NCBI GenBank assembly: GCA_028289345.1
Contig: JANQQL010000018.1
Span: forward strand, 1 to 64,000
Length of the DNA stretch: 64,000 nucleotides
Direction: 5' to 3'
Source of the DNA: Planctomycetota bacterium
GTDB taxonomy: Bacteria; Planctomycetota; B15-G4; SIAN01
Shown: positions 56,597 through 64,000 of the stretch, in pieces
Layout of the letters: each line of letters begins with the position of its first letter
Numbering within the stretch: the stretch's first letter is position 1
Translations under genes and position numbers: made by a program
The notes under the pieces: generated by a model
The model's database searches: none
Seen by the model: only the letters and a program-made list of their open reading frames with translations
Told to the model about the DNA's origin: nothing

Positions 56597-58888
56597 CTAG
56601 GGCAAAGCCAAGTCCTCGGCGATTTCACCGGCAACGGCGCGAATCTGGGATGCGGTCAGTCGATCGAGTTGCTGCAGCAGATTGGAGTCGCGTCGGAGCA
56701 TGGGAAAACGCTCGGGCTCCCGGTCCAAGATCTCGACAAAACGCTCCATCAACTCTTCGTAGCCCGTGGCGTGAGGGCTTTCCCCTCCTCGCGAACGAGG
56801 CAGGTAGTCGGCACACGTGGCCAGCCCGAGGTGAGGATTGCGGCCCCGCAGGATCGCGGCACATTGGGCGCGCATCTCCAACCAGGCTTCGATCTTCGCG
56901 ACCGAAAACCCCTTCCTGACGAACGCCCCTAGGACTTGCCACAACCCAGTTTTGGAGGAGAAGAATTCATGGGCATCGTTCAGATGAGCGATCTCATGGA
57001 CGAGGACCTGCTCGACGAGATCTTCGAAATACGAAGAGCCCTGGGATTCGGCTCGCCGGTTGGCGTGCCAGCGGAGGCGAAACGCCACCTCGGCAGGCTC
57101 TTTCAGCGAGCGTCGGGAGGTCTGATCATCGGCGGGAGACAACGGCTCCGCAAAAATCCGCCCGGCCTCGGCGTCCCATTTCTTCAGGTCGACCTGCACC
57201 CGCTGGGCTTCGGCGTCGATCTGTCCCACATCCACATAAGCGAAGCGATGCAGTGCTGCGCCTGTGAGCTGGGCATTCTGGAAGTGCAGGTAGGACGGAA
57301 CACGCACGCCCTCGACGAACGCGAGATGAGCGTTCTGGGGACCGGCCCGGTCAAAGTGAAGAGCGGGAAGCATCATCAGTTCTGGCGGCGACCCCACCCG
57401 CCGACCCACGATCAACAATCGTCCGCGCTCGAAGAAGTGTCGGGCGAACGGCCCCCCCGTCTGTGGATCGGGATCGAGCATTGCACCGAGAGGCCCGAAG
57501 GAAACCTGTTCTGCGCCCGCGACGAGGTCGATTCCAAGCGACTCTTTGGTGACCATCGAGAGCTGACCACGAAACTCTTCTAGGCTCAACCGGTCCGCAC
57601 CGGATTGGAACTCGTGGTAGCGTTGCTTGGCCAGGGTTTCCCACTCCGCCTCGAGCCTTAGCTGCCCGCGGGTGTCGGCCAAGAATTGCTCCAGCTCGGC
57701 GTCGACAACTTCGAGGGACCGGACAACGATCAGCGCCTCCTGGGCCATGCCCATGCGTCGCAGCAAGCGCGCAAACCGCAGACGGGCTTCCGCGCTCGAC
57801 TCGGACTGAGCTGACGTCGCCAAGGCCTGCGCCCGGCGAAACACCTCGCAGTCGAAGCCGATTCCCGAAAGTCCGTCGTACCGATTCTCTTCGTTTTCGA
57901 GCGCTTCGATCCAACGTCCCGCTTGAAACAACAGTCGACGCCGGAGCTGATGTTCCGCCAAACTCAAGGAAGGAAGCTTGGAGGCCATCTGCAGGGCCAG
58001 GGCCGCATCCCCTGATGCACTGGCAACATGCATCAGCAAGCGATGCAGCGAAGGATGGGACAAATCACTCGCGGACTGCAGCATCCGCAACAACCAAACC
58101 GCCTGAGAAGAGGTTCCGGAATGAAGAAAGCGAGCGAGCAGTTGATCACACAGCACGGCGTTCCCGGGAGAACGGGCCACTGACTGCCCGAGGACTCGCA
58201 GGGCCTTTTCCGTGTTTCCGAGGCTGCCATGGGTTTCCGCCAAGAGCCGCAACCGGTACTCGTCCTGCGGATCCCCGTCCGACTCGGTCAGCCGGCCAAA
58301 AGCCGAAATGAAGTCGGCCGCGCGTAGCTCAAGCTGAACGGCACCCAGCACCAACTCGCGATGTTCGGGAAACCAGCGTAGTCCCGCTTCGAAGTGCCGA
58401 CGAGCCTCCGCCACCTCCCCTCGAGCCAAGGCCAGGTGCCCGAGACCGAGAAACGGCCAGGGACTCCTGGGTTCGAGGCGAAGTGCTTCCTCGAACGCTC
58501 GCTCTTGGCGGCCGACGTCGGAGTGAAGCCTGCCCCACAGGTAGAGAACTCGACTGTCCCTAGGCGCGTCGTCGCGCAGCCGGCGATAGAGCTGCAACAA
58601 CTCTCCTCGGCGTCGTTCGGCAAGCCCGAGGTTCTGAATTTGGCGATGGGCTGCGACGAATCGTGGCTCGAGTTCGACGGCGGTCCCCCACTCCCGCTTG
58701 GCATTCTCCAGATTGCCGAGCCAAAGCTCTCGCAACCCGGCTTGATAGGCCTCCGCCGCGGCGGGACTGGGCGCGGGCTCGAGTCGAGCCGCGGGACTGG
58801 TGCACGCCGACAAGGCCACTCCCCAAGTGAGCAGGGCGGCTCGAGCGATCCGGCGAAACTGCGCGGTTTCCGAAATAGAGATTGCCAT
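56597..58888 (-). CDS. TPR lipoprotein with zinc-metalloprotease motif
   Basis: 763 residues; lipoprotein signal ALLTWGVALSACTS. Residues about 40-380 form TPR-like repeats (AYQAGLRELWLGNLENAKREW; LGHLALARGEVAEARRHFEAG). The C-terminal third holds VLVHEIAHLNDAHEF, an HExxH zinc motif (HEIAH, about residue 642), with later Glu residues (EAWLEMRAQCAAIL) that could be the third ligand, as in gluzincins. It therefore looks like a membrane-tethered peptidase fused to a TPR scaffold; the substrate is unknown. ATG 58888 is chosen for the signal peptide; an ATG at 58990 would add 34 implausible residues. Confidence 0.82.
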   Translation of the reverse strand: MAISISETAQFRRIARAALLTWGVALSACTSPAARLEPAPSPAAAEAYQAGLRELWLGNLENAKREWGTAVELEPRFVAAHRQIQNLGLAERRRGELLQLYRRLRDDAPRDSRVLYLWGRLHSDVGRQERAFEEALRLEPRSPWPFLGLGHLALARGEVAEARRHFEAGLRWFPEHRELVLGAVQLELRAADFISAFGRLTESDGDPQDEYRLRLLAETHGSLGNTEKALRVLGQSVARSPGNAVLCDQLLARFLHSGTSSQAVWLLRMLQSASDLSHPSLHRLLMHVASASGDAALALQMASKLPSLSLAEHQLRRRLLFQAGRWIEALENEENRYDGLSGIGFDCEVFRRAQALATSAQSESSAEARLRFARLLRRMGMAQEALIVVRSLEVVDAELEQFLADTRGQLRLEAEWETLAKQRYHEFQSGADRLSLEEFRGQLSMVTKESLGIDLVAGAEQVSFGPLGAMLDPDPQTGGPFARHFFERGRLLIVGRRVGSPPELMMLPALHFDRAGPQNAHLAFVEGVRVPSYLHFQNAQLTGAALHRFAYVDVGQIDAEAQRVQVDLKKWDAEAGRIFAEPLSPADDQTSRRSLKEPAEVAFRLRWHANRRAESQGSSYFEDLVEQVLVHEIAHLNDAHEFFSSKTGLWQVLGAFVRKGFSVAKIEAWLEMRAQCAAILRGRNPHLGLATCADYLPRSRGGESPHATGYEELMERFVEILDREPERFPMLRRDSNLLQQLDRLTASQIRAVAGEIAEDLALP

Positions 58889-59091
58889 CAACGGGCGGCC
58901 TCGAGGGGTCCGACCTTGGACAGAAGCATCCTCGGAACTCTTCCATCGGCTGGCGAGGTGCGCAGAAGCAGGAACGCGAAAAGTGCGCATTCAGAGCAAT
59001 TCTCGGCGAGTTTCCATGACCAATCGTTCAGGGAGACCCCAATATCCATAAAGTTAATTCCCAAAACACCTTACGCACATTTGGTCAATGT

Positions 59092-59100
59092 TAGGGTGCA
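59092..59100. repeat. Direct repeat TAGGGTGCA (with a second copy at 59281-59289)
   Basis: The nine-base word occurs twice 189 bp apart in the AT-richer gap 58889-59792. The second copy forms part of a small hairpin in the candidate RNA. Could be a regulator site or chance. Confidence 0.3.
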
Positions 59101-59152
59101 CTCTTGTTCAGAAACTCCGGCGAGCGAGCCCCGCAGCCAAGCCCGATGCAAA

Positions 59153-59406
59153 CGTCGACAATAATCTCGTAAGTAACCTCAAATCAAACACTTACGAGTG
59201 AGTCGACGAATCAAATGGAAGAAACGGTACACCGGTTGCATTACCTTTTGACCTCAAGGGTTTTTCGGGTCTTGCATCGATAGGGTGCAAGAAGAAGTAC
59301 AAGAAGGAAAAGAAAAACAAGGTAGGGTCGATCGTCCTGGCTGGATAGGCCTTACCGCTCTGGAACATCGGGCGGCTTCCGGGGGGAGGCCGCCCTACTC
59401 TTTTCT
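59153..59406 (+). ncRNA. Candidate non-coding RNA with four stem-loops
   Basis: An unusually AT-rich stretch with four successive hairpins on the + strand. (1) CGTCGAC...GTCGACG (59153-59159/59202-59208) closes an inner 9-bp stem CTCGTAAGT/ACTTACGAG (59166-59174/59190-59198) with a 15-base loop. (2) CTTGCA/TGCAAG lies near 59271-59291. A purine-rich single strand follows (59288-59320). (3) GGTAGGG/CCTTACC is at 59321-59327/59350-59356, with one G-U pair. (4) Last comes an intrinsic terminator. No reading frame explains it: the GTG frame at 59285 runs through the terminator, and a 22-codon frame from ATG 59215 has no ribosome site. I do not recognise a known RNA class. Confidence 0.45.
59370..59406 (+). 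terminator. Intrinsic transcription terminator
   Basis: GGGCGGCTTCC (59370-59380) and GGAGGCCGCCC (59385-59395) form an 11-bp stem with a four-base loop, followed by TACTCTTTTCT. This is the clearest rho-independent terminator in the window. There is no protein gene upstream on this strand, so it most likely ends the candidate RNA. From here to 59792 I see nothing further. Confidence 0.75.
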
Positions 59407-59792
59407 AGAGCTCCCCGAGAATGTCGCCGGTCCCAGCCGCCTCTCCCACATCCCCCGGGGGATGAATTCACCGGCATCCGACTTGGAGCACCACCGCGTT
59501 GTCCACGAAGTGCGGGGGGCGGGAATCCCTCGGACCGGACTCGCTGCCCCCTCTGGGTTGCCGCTCGCTCCGAACAGCGTCTGGCATTGCCAAACGACGG
59601 ACCGTCCCGAGCGGCATCGAGGACACCCGAAAGACAATGGGAGCATCGACGGATGAGAATCTCAGCTCCCGGTGATTTGCCCGACCGTGGCGACAGGAGC
59701 GTTTCGACAGAGCCCTTGAAGTGAGGCCCTCGGAGATCAGCCGTTTGGAGACGGAACAGAACGAGAAGCGACGGCGGCGCCCGGTCACGAAA

Positions 59793-59889
59793 TGGCGGGA
59801 GCGCATGGGAATCGAACCCACCTAGGACCTTTGGAGGGCCCCACAACGGATTTGAAGTCCGTGCGGCACACCAGCACCGATCCGCTCCC
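59793..59889 (-). tRNA. selC: tRNA-Sec (anticodon UCA)
   Basis: Selenocysteine tRNA. Reading leftward, the 5' end GGGAGCGG pairs with GCGCTCCC at the 3' end (seven pairs plus a G-G mismatch at position 8), giving the long Sec-type acceptor. A 6-bp D stem follows (CGGTGC/GTGCCG with loop TGGT), then the anticodon arm ACGGA-CTTCAAA-TCCGT with anticodon TCA at 59855-59853. Next are a long variable arm (about GGGGCC...GGTCCT) and a T arm with loop TTCGATT; the 3' CCA is encoded (59795-59793). The total of 97 bases with CCA is close to E. coli selC (95). The UCA anticodon, 6-bp D stem and long variable arm together are diagnostic. It decodes the UGA of the formate dehydrogenase. Confidence 0.95.
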
Positions 59890-59948
59890 GGCGAGTCGAT
59901 CATTGTAGCCGAACGTCGCAGCCCGCTGAGGTCTCGTAAACTGCACTC

Positions 59949-61100
59949 ATGGATTCCACGATCTATCTCGACAACGCGGCGACCACCCGGGCCCACCCGG
60001 AGGTGGTCGAAACCATGGTCCAGGCGTTGGGCGACGGCTTCGGCAATCCGTCGGCGCGTCACGGCCGGGGGATTCAAGCCCGGCGACGGCTGGAAGATGC
60101 TCGCGAAACCATCGCTCACTACGCTGGCATTGCACCGGAAGGGGTGGTCTTCACGTCCGGGGGTACCGAAGCGAACAATCTCGCCGCTCGCGGCTTTCCG
60201 ATGCGCTCCGGGACCCAACGAATCTTGACAAGCGCTGCGGAACACCCGTCCTTGCGGCGACCGCTTCAGGCCCGAACGGATGGTGTGGTCGAACTGGTGA
60301 ATCTGACGCCCCACGGCACCATGGACCTGGACGATCTGGAAGGCCGTCTCGACGAAGACGTCGGGCTGGTCGCGACTTTCGAAGGTCAGAACGAAATCGG
60401 CTGCCGACAGCCAGTGAACGAGATCTCGAAACGGGTCCGGCTCCAGGCTCCCCGCGCGTTCCTTCACTTGGACTCGGTCCAAGCGTTCGGCAAACCAGGC
60501 GCACCCCCGTTCGATCCAGGGATCTCTAGTGCCTCGATCTCGGGGCACAAGATTCACGGTCCCCAGGGAACCGGCGCGTTACTCCTGAACACACGCTCCA
60601 CGCCGGCGTCGCTGCTGCTCGGAGGAGGCCAAGAAAGTGATCAGCGCAGTGGCACGGAAAACCTTCCCGGCATTCTCGGACTTGCCAAAGCGGTGGAGCT
60701 TCTGGCTCAACGCACCCGAAGCGATGACGAAGCTTGGCAACGGCGGCGCGAACGATTCGAGGAACAACTTCGGCAGAGCATCTCCGGACTGCACATCTTG
60801 GCCCACGACGCCCCGCGCCTGCCCCACATCGTGGCTGTCGTGATCCCCGGGACTCTGGCAGAAGTCGTGCTCCACCACCTGGAGCAAGAGGGCGTGTTGG
60901 CTTCCGCGGGCGCGGCCTGCCAAGCAAGCAAGAGTCAGCTGAGCCCGGCCTTGGTCGCCATGGGAATGCCCCCGGAGAACATTCGCGGCACCTTGCGTCT
61001 CAGCCTCTCCCGCCAGACCACGGACGAAGAACTCGATCACGTTGTGGCGTGTCTTCCCGGCATCGTCGACAAGCTTCGCTCCCTGGGAGCGATTCGATGA
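59949..61100 (+). CDS. Cysteine desulfurase, IscS/NifS family
   Basis: 383-residue PLP enzyme that removes sulfur from cysteine as a persulfide. Motifs: YLDNAATT at the N-terminus, AEHPS (His99), PLP-binding Lys201 in SISGHKIHGPQG, and the catalytic loop ASAGAACQASK with Cys324. The loop differs from the usual SSGSACTS of IscS. Its TGA overlaps the thiI ATG. In Bacillus a dedicated desulfurase (NifZ) is encoded beside a rhodanese-less ThiI and feeds it sulfur; the same pairing here makes that the likeliest role. A link to selenium, suggested by selC 60 bp away on the other strand, is possible but unproven. Confidence 0.92.
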   Translation: MDSTIYLDNAATTRAHPEVVETMVQALGDGFGNPSARHGRGIQARRRLEDARETIAHYAGIAPEGVVFTSGGTEANNLAARGFPMRSGTQRILTSAAEHPSLRRPLQARTDGVVELVNLTPHGTMDLDDLEGRLDEDVGLVATFEGQNEIGCRQPVNEISKRVRLQAPRAFLHLDSVQAFGKPGAPPFDPGISSASISGHKIHGPQGTGALLLNTRSTPASLLLGGGQESDQRSGTENLPGILGLAKAVELLAQRTRSDDEAWQRRRERFEEQLRQSISGLHILAHDAPRLPHIVAVVIPGTLAEVVLHHLEQEGVLASAGAACQASKSQLSPALVAMGMPPENIRGTLRLSLSRQTTDEELDHVVACLPGIVDKLRSLGAIR

Positions 61101-62302
61101 GCTTCGATGCCGTGCTGGTGAGGTTCGCCGAACTCGGCTTGAAGGGAGCGAACCGTCCGCTGTTCGAGCGAGCTCTTCGCCAGAATCTGAAGAAGGCTCT
61201 GCGACCCTGGTCGAACTTCGAACTCCTACCGGTTCGCGGACGGCTGCTGGTGCTTGCGGAACACCCCGAGCGCATCCTGCAACCGTTGACCAAGGTCTGC
61301 GGGGTCAAGACCATCTCCCCCACTTGGCGAGTGGAGTCCAAACTGGACGCCATGGCCGAGCAAGTGCGTCAGGTGTTTCGACGAGCCCGCGAAAGCGGAG
61401 CGAACACCGCGACGTTTCGGGTCACCACCCGGCGCGCAGAGAAGCGCTTCCCTTTGCGTTCCAACGATGTCAACCGAGAACTCGGCGCCGCAGTCTTGCA
61501 CGAGTTTCCGGACACGCGGGTCCAACTGGAACATCCAGACCTGGAGATTGGTGTCGAGATTCGCACCGAAGGCACGTTCGTCTTTGCGGAGAAGATCCCC
61601 GGCCCCGGCGGGTTGCCGGTGGGAACCACAGGACGCGCGCTCGGGCTTCTTTCCGGAGGGATCGACAGCCCCGTGGCTTGCGCTCTAGCCATGAAGCGGG
61701 GCCTGTGGCTGTCCCTCGCTTTCTTCCATTCCCCGGAGTTCACCGGCGAGGGCCCACGCGAAAAAGTGCTGCGCTTGGCCAAGATCTTGGCCCCCTACCA
61801 ACCTCACACGCGACTCTTCGTCGTTCCCTTCGGCCCGACCCAGGTTGGCATCAAAGAGCACTGTGCCGAGGAATATCGGACACTGCTGTACCGTCGAATC
61901 ATGCACCGCATCGCAGAAAAACTCGCGGCCTCTGTTCACGCCAAAGCGTTGGTCACCGGAGATTCCCTCGGTCAAGTAGCGTCCCAGACTCTGGAAAACT
62001 TGCAAGTCACCGCGGCGGCCACCCACCTGCCGATCCTGCGTCCTTTGCTCACCTTCGACAAGGAAGAGACCATTCTCTTGGCGCAGCAACTCGGTACTTA
62101 CGAGACCTCGGTACTGCGGGAACCCGATTGCTGCACCTTGTTTCAGCCTGCTCGGCCCAAGATTCGCGGGAGTCTGGTTGGTGCGGCGGCGCAGGAGCAC
62201 TCGCTTCCGCTGTCCGACTGGGTCGATCAGTGCCTGTCCCACACCGAACGGATTGACTTGCTTCCGAACGGTCGGGTCAAAGAACAGCCGATGGTTGACT
62301 GA
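61097..62302 (+). CDS. thiI: tRNA 4-thiouridine synthase ThiI, without rhodanese domain
   Basis: 401 residues making 4-thiouridine at position 8 of tRNAs. N-terminal ferredoxin-like domain (FAELGLKGANRPLFE), THUMP domain (about 60-165), PP-loop SGGIDSP (186-192) and the conserved late motif EPDCCTLFQPARP. The E. coli enzyme carries a C-terminal rhodanese domain with a catalytic Cys; this protein ends before it, as in Bacillus. Start at ATG 61097 (ATGA overlap with the desulfurase), not the long upstream frame, which lies within that gene. Confidence 0.94.
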   Translation: MSFDAVLVRFAELGLKGANRPLFERALRQNLKKALRPWSNFELLPVRGRLLVLAEHPERILQPLTKVCGVKTISPTWRVESKLDAMAEQVRQVFRRARESGANTATFRVTTRRAEKRFPLRSNDVNRELGAAVLHEFPDTRVQLEHPDLEIGVEIRTEGTFVFAEKIPGPGGLPVGTTGRALGLLSGGIDSPVACALAMKRGLWLSLAFFHSPEFTGEGPREKVLRLAKILAPYQPHTRLFVVPFGPTQVGIKEHCAEEYRTLLYRRIMHRIAEKLAASVHAKALVTGDSLGQVASQTLENLQVTAAATHLPILRPLLTFDKEETILLAQQLGTYETSVLREPDCCTLFQPARPKIRGSLVGAAAQEHSLPLSDWVDQCLSHTERIDLLPNGRVKEQPMVD

Positions 62303-62306
62303 AGCA

Positions 62307-63536
62307 ATGCGCAATCTTCTCCAGGTAGTCCTGGTGGTAGCCATCGTGGCGATTGGCGCTTGGGCCAGTGTCATCGTTGGTCGGACGCCCCCTTCGCCCG
62401 AGCGTCCGCCGGTGCCTCCTCGGCCGGTCCAAGTGGCCGTGGCCACCGCGGAACGGGGAGATCTGCCGAGATCGATCCGTCTCCTCGGTGATCTGATGCC
62501 GGCTCGAATCACCACGCTTCGCGCCGAAGTGGCCGGAACTGTTCAAGAGGTGCAGGGCAACACTCTGGGACAAAGCCTGGGCGCCGACGAAGTCGTGGTC
62601 CGGATCGACCCCCGGGATTTCGAGATTGCTTTGGAGGAAGCCCAGGCGGCCGAGGAATCGGCTCGTCAGACCTGGAAAAGGCATTCGATTTCTCACGATG
62701 CCCTGGCCAAGGAAGTCGAGCTGGTGAGGCGCTTGTCGGAACTGGCCGACGCAGAAGTCCCACGCCTCGCCGAGCTCCTCGACGAGAGTTTGATCCGCCC
62801 GGCGGAGTACGAAGCGGCAGAGCAACACGCCGTGACTCAACGACGCTTGCTCGCGACCGAAGAAAAGAACCTGCGACTGCTCGAACAAGACATCCAAGTG
62901 GCCGCCTCCACGCGGAAGATGAATGCGGCGATCCGATCCCGAGCCGAACGCAATCTCGAAAAGACCGTCATCACCGTTCCGTATCCCTCAGCCCTTTCCA
63001 CCCAGTTTGTGGAGGTGGGTGACCGAGTCGTAATCAACTCGCCGCTCGTGGAGATCCAGGACCTCGACACCCTGCGCGTCGAAGTGGCGGTTCCCTCTTC
63101 GCGCATCGGCTTGGTGGAACTGGGAGCGAAGGCCCAGGTGACCGAACGCGACGCGCTCCGCACTCACCAGGGGTCCGTGACCGAGATCGCTCCCCAGGCA
63201 GACACCCGAGACCGTACTTTTGCGGTCATGGTCGCCATCCCCAATGAAGGCACGCCGTCTCTCCGACCGGGCCCACTGGTCGAGGTCTCGATTGAGCTGG
63301 CCCCGTTGCGCGATGTGTTGCGGGTGCCCGAGGCATCGCTCGCGTATCGGGAAGGGGAAACCGTGGTTTTCGCCTTAGACAATGAGCGACGGTTCACCAA
63401 GACCGCGGTTCGACTGCTGGAAACTGTCGGGAAATGGAGCGCCCTCGAAGCCGGGATCCCCGAAGGAACCCAAGTGGCCTCGGAGTCTCTCGACTTGCTG
63501 TTCGATGGAGCGATTTGGTTGGAGCCGACGCCTTGA
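62307..63536 (+). CDS. RND-type efflux periplasmic adaptor
   Basis: 409-residue membrane-fusion protein. N-terminal membrane anchor (VVLVVAIVAIGAWASVIVG), lipoyl/barrel-sandwich phrase MPARITTLRAEVAGTVQEV, a long coiled-coil hairpin (about 105-225) and a beta-barrel (VEVAVPSSRIGLVELG; RTFAVMVAIPNE). It lies four bases behind thiI and 64 bp ahead of an RND pump gene, with which it must work. Substrate unknown; lacks the heavy-metal-binding domains of the Cus adaptor. Confidence 0.92.
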   Translation: MRNLLQVVLVVAIVAIGAWASVIVGRTPPSPERPPVPPRPVQVAVATAERGDLPRSIRLLGDLMPARITTLRAEVAGTVQEVQGNTLGQSLGADEVVVRIDPRDFEIALEEAQAAEESARQTWKRHSISHDALAKEVELVRRLSELADAEVPRLAELLDESLIRPAEYEAAEQHAVTQRRLLATEEKNLRLLEQDIQVAASTRKMNAAIRSRAERNLEKTVITVPYPSALSTQFVEVGDRVVINSPLVEIQDLDTLRVEVAVPSSRIGLVELGAKAQVTERDALRTHQGSVTEIAPQADTRDRTFAVMVAIPNEGTPSLRPGPLVEVSIELAPLRDVLRVPEASLAYREGETVVFALDNERRFTKTAVRLLETVGKWSALEAGIPEGTQVASESLDLLFDGAIWLEPTP

Positions 63537-63600
63537 GCGCGGGTTCTCTCATGCAGCAACGCTCGGCACCAGACTCTCTCGTCGGAACGGGAGCGCGGCG

Positions 63601-64000
63601 ATGAACCCGGGTCGCTGGGGAATCGAGCGTTCGGTCCTGGTGAACTTGGTGGTCCTCCTTGTGATCGGTGGCGGCATCGTGGCGTTCCTCCGCCTGCCGC
63701 GGGAGATCTTTCCGAGCTTCTCGGACAATCAGATCTCGGTGGTCACCGAATTCCCGGGCGCGTCTCCCGCGGAAGTCGAGCTCCTGGTCACGGCCAACAT
63801 CGAAGAAGAGCTGGCCGACATTCGCGGCATCGAAGAAATCACATCGCTCTCTTCCGAAGGACTCTCCCGCGTCACCCTGCATCTCGAAGAGACGGCGCCT
63901 CCGATCGGACGAGTGATCGACGATGTGGAAGCCGCCATCGACACCATCGACCATTTCCCCGACGACGTGGAAGAGTCTGTGGTTTCCGAAAATCAGACTC
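63601..64000 (+). CDS. RND efflux inner-membrane transporter (5' part, cut by window end)
   Basis: The first 133 residues of an AcrB-type pump: membrane helix 1 (SVLVNLVVLLVIGGGIVAFLRL), PREIFPSFSDNQISVVTEFPGASPAEVE and the start of the porter domain (NIEEELADIRGIEEI). ATG with GGGAG nine to ten bases upstream. It resembles the hydrophobe/uncharacterised RND branch more than the metal branch (lacks PVDAIPDIG). Continues past the window. Confidence 0.9.
   Translation, partial: MNPGRWGIERSVLVNLVVLLVIGGGIVAFLRLPREIFPSFSDNQISVVTEFPGASPAEVELLVTANIEEELADIRGIEEITSLSSEGLSRVTLHLEETAPPIGRVIDDVEAAIDTIDHFPDDVEESVVSENQT

Noticed and set aside
59215-59283. 22-codon frame MEETVHRL...
   Set aside because: No ribosome site, and it overlaps predicted stem-loops; may be chance.
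59285-59656. Rightward GTG frame near the candidate RNA
   Set aside because: No ribosome site, composition unlike protein, and a strong intrinsic terminator lies inside it.
59352-60557. 401-codon leftward open frame
   Set aside because: Runs through selC and antisense to the cysteine desulfurase.

Overview
The window is high-GC bacterial chromosome, densely coded, with no rRNA, IS element, phage gene or CRISPR array that I can see. The cell is Gram-negative-like (MurA, TolC-type outer-membrane factor, RND pumps, many lipoprotein signal peptides). Several features point to Planctomycetota: a TPR protein carrying two RNA-polymerase-alpha-type C-terminal domains, four sulfatase-fold lipoproteins with a shared C-terminal 'LGY/MGY' tail, many HEAT-repeat exported proteins, an FGE-like protein and PHP/DUF3604 giants. 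The phylum assignment is inference from this gene content; I do not name a genus.

Layout. 0.2-4.5 kb: murA, a zinc-ribbon protein, the TPR/alpha-CTD protein and ruvA. 4.8-12.3 kb (+): HEAT/TPR protein, an ABC ATPase, a five-heme cytochrome c, a HEAT lipoprotein and a Ser/Pro/Arg-rich TPR surface protein. 12.4-23.8 kb (-): PQQ-type sugar dehydrogenase-like protein, a secreted protein, a class-III aminotransferase, an FGE-like protein without the catalytic cysteines, ribD, miaB, three zinc-ribbon/HEAT proteins and mnmA. 24.1-26.5 kb (+): yajC, a YraN-type protein and a polyprenyl-phosphate sugar transferase. 26.6-31.1 kb (+): a two-gene NAD-linked formate dehydrogenase whose catalytic subunit is interrupted by an in-frame TGA at the selenocysteine position, followed by a bacterial-type SECIS hairpin. 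31.1-41.7 kb: FG-GAP propeller protein, sulfatase-like lipoprotein, TolB-like protein, then two tandem ~1000-residue DUF3604/PHP proteins. 41.7-49.6 kb (-): a Cus-type CBA metal efflux operon preceded by a small Cys-rich exported protein and a possible structured leader RNA. 49.7-56.6 kb: three more sulfatase-like lipoproteins and a GT-C-like membrane protein. 56.6-58.9 kb (-): TPR lipoprotein with an HEIAH zinc-protease motif. 59.15-59.4 kb: a run of stem-loops ending in a textbook intrinsic terminator, a candidate non-coding RNA. 59.8 kb (-): tRNA-Sec (selC, anticodon UCA). 59.9-64.0 kb (+): cysteine desulfurase, thiI, RND adaptor and the start of an RND pump.

How it fits together. The most notable system is selenium-dependent formate oxidation: the Sec formate dehydrogenase and the tRNA-Sec that decodes its UGA lie in the same window, about 29 kb apart, which supports reading the TGA as recoding and not as a mutation. 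The selC neighbour pair cysteine desulfurase-ThiI most likely makes 4-thiouridine in tRNA, as in the known nifZ-thiI pair; miaB and mnmA are further tRNA sulfur-modification genes here. selA, selB and selD are not in the window. The sulfatase-fold proteins all carry Thr where true sulfatases have the Cys/Ser that becomes formylglycine, so they are probably not classical sulfatases.
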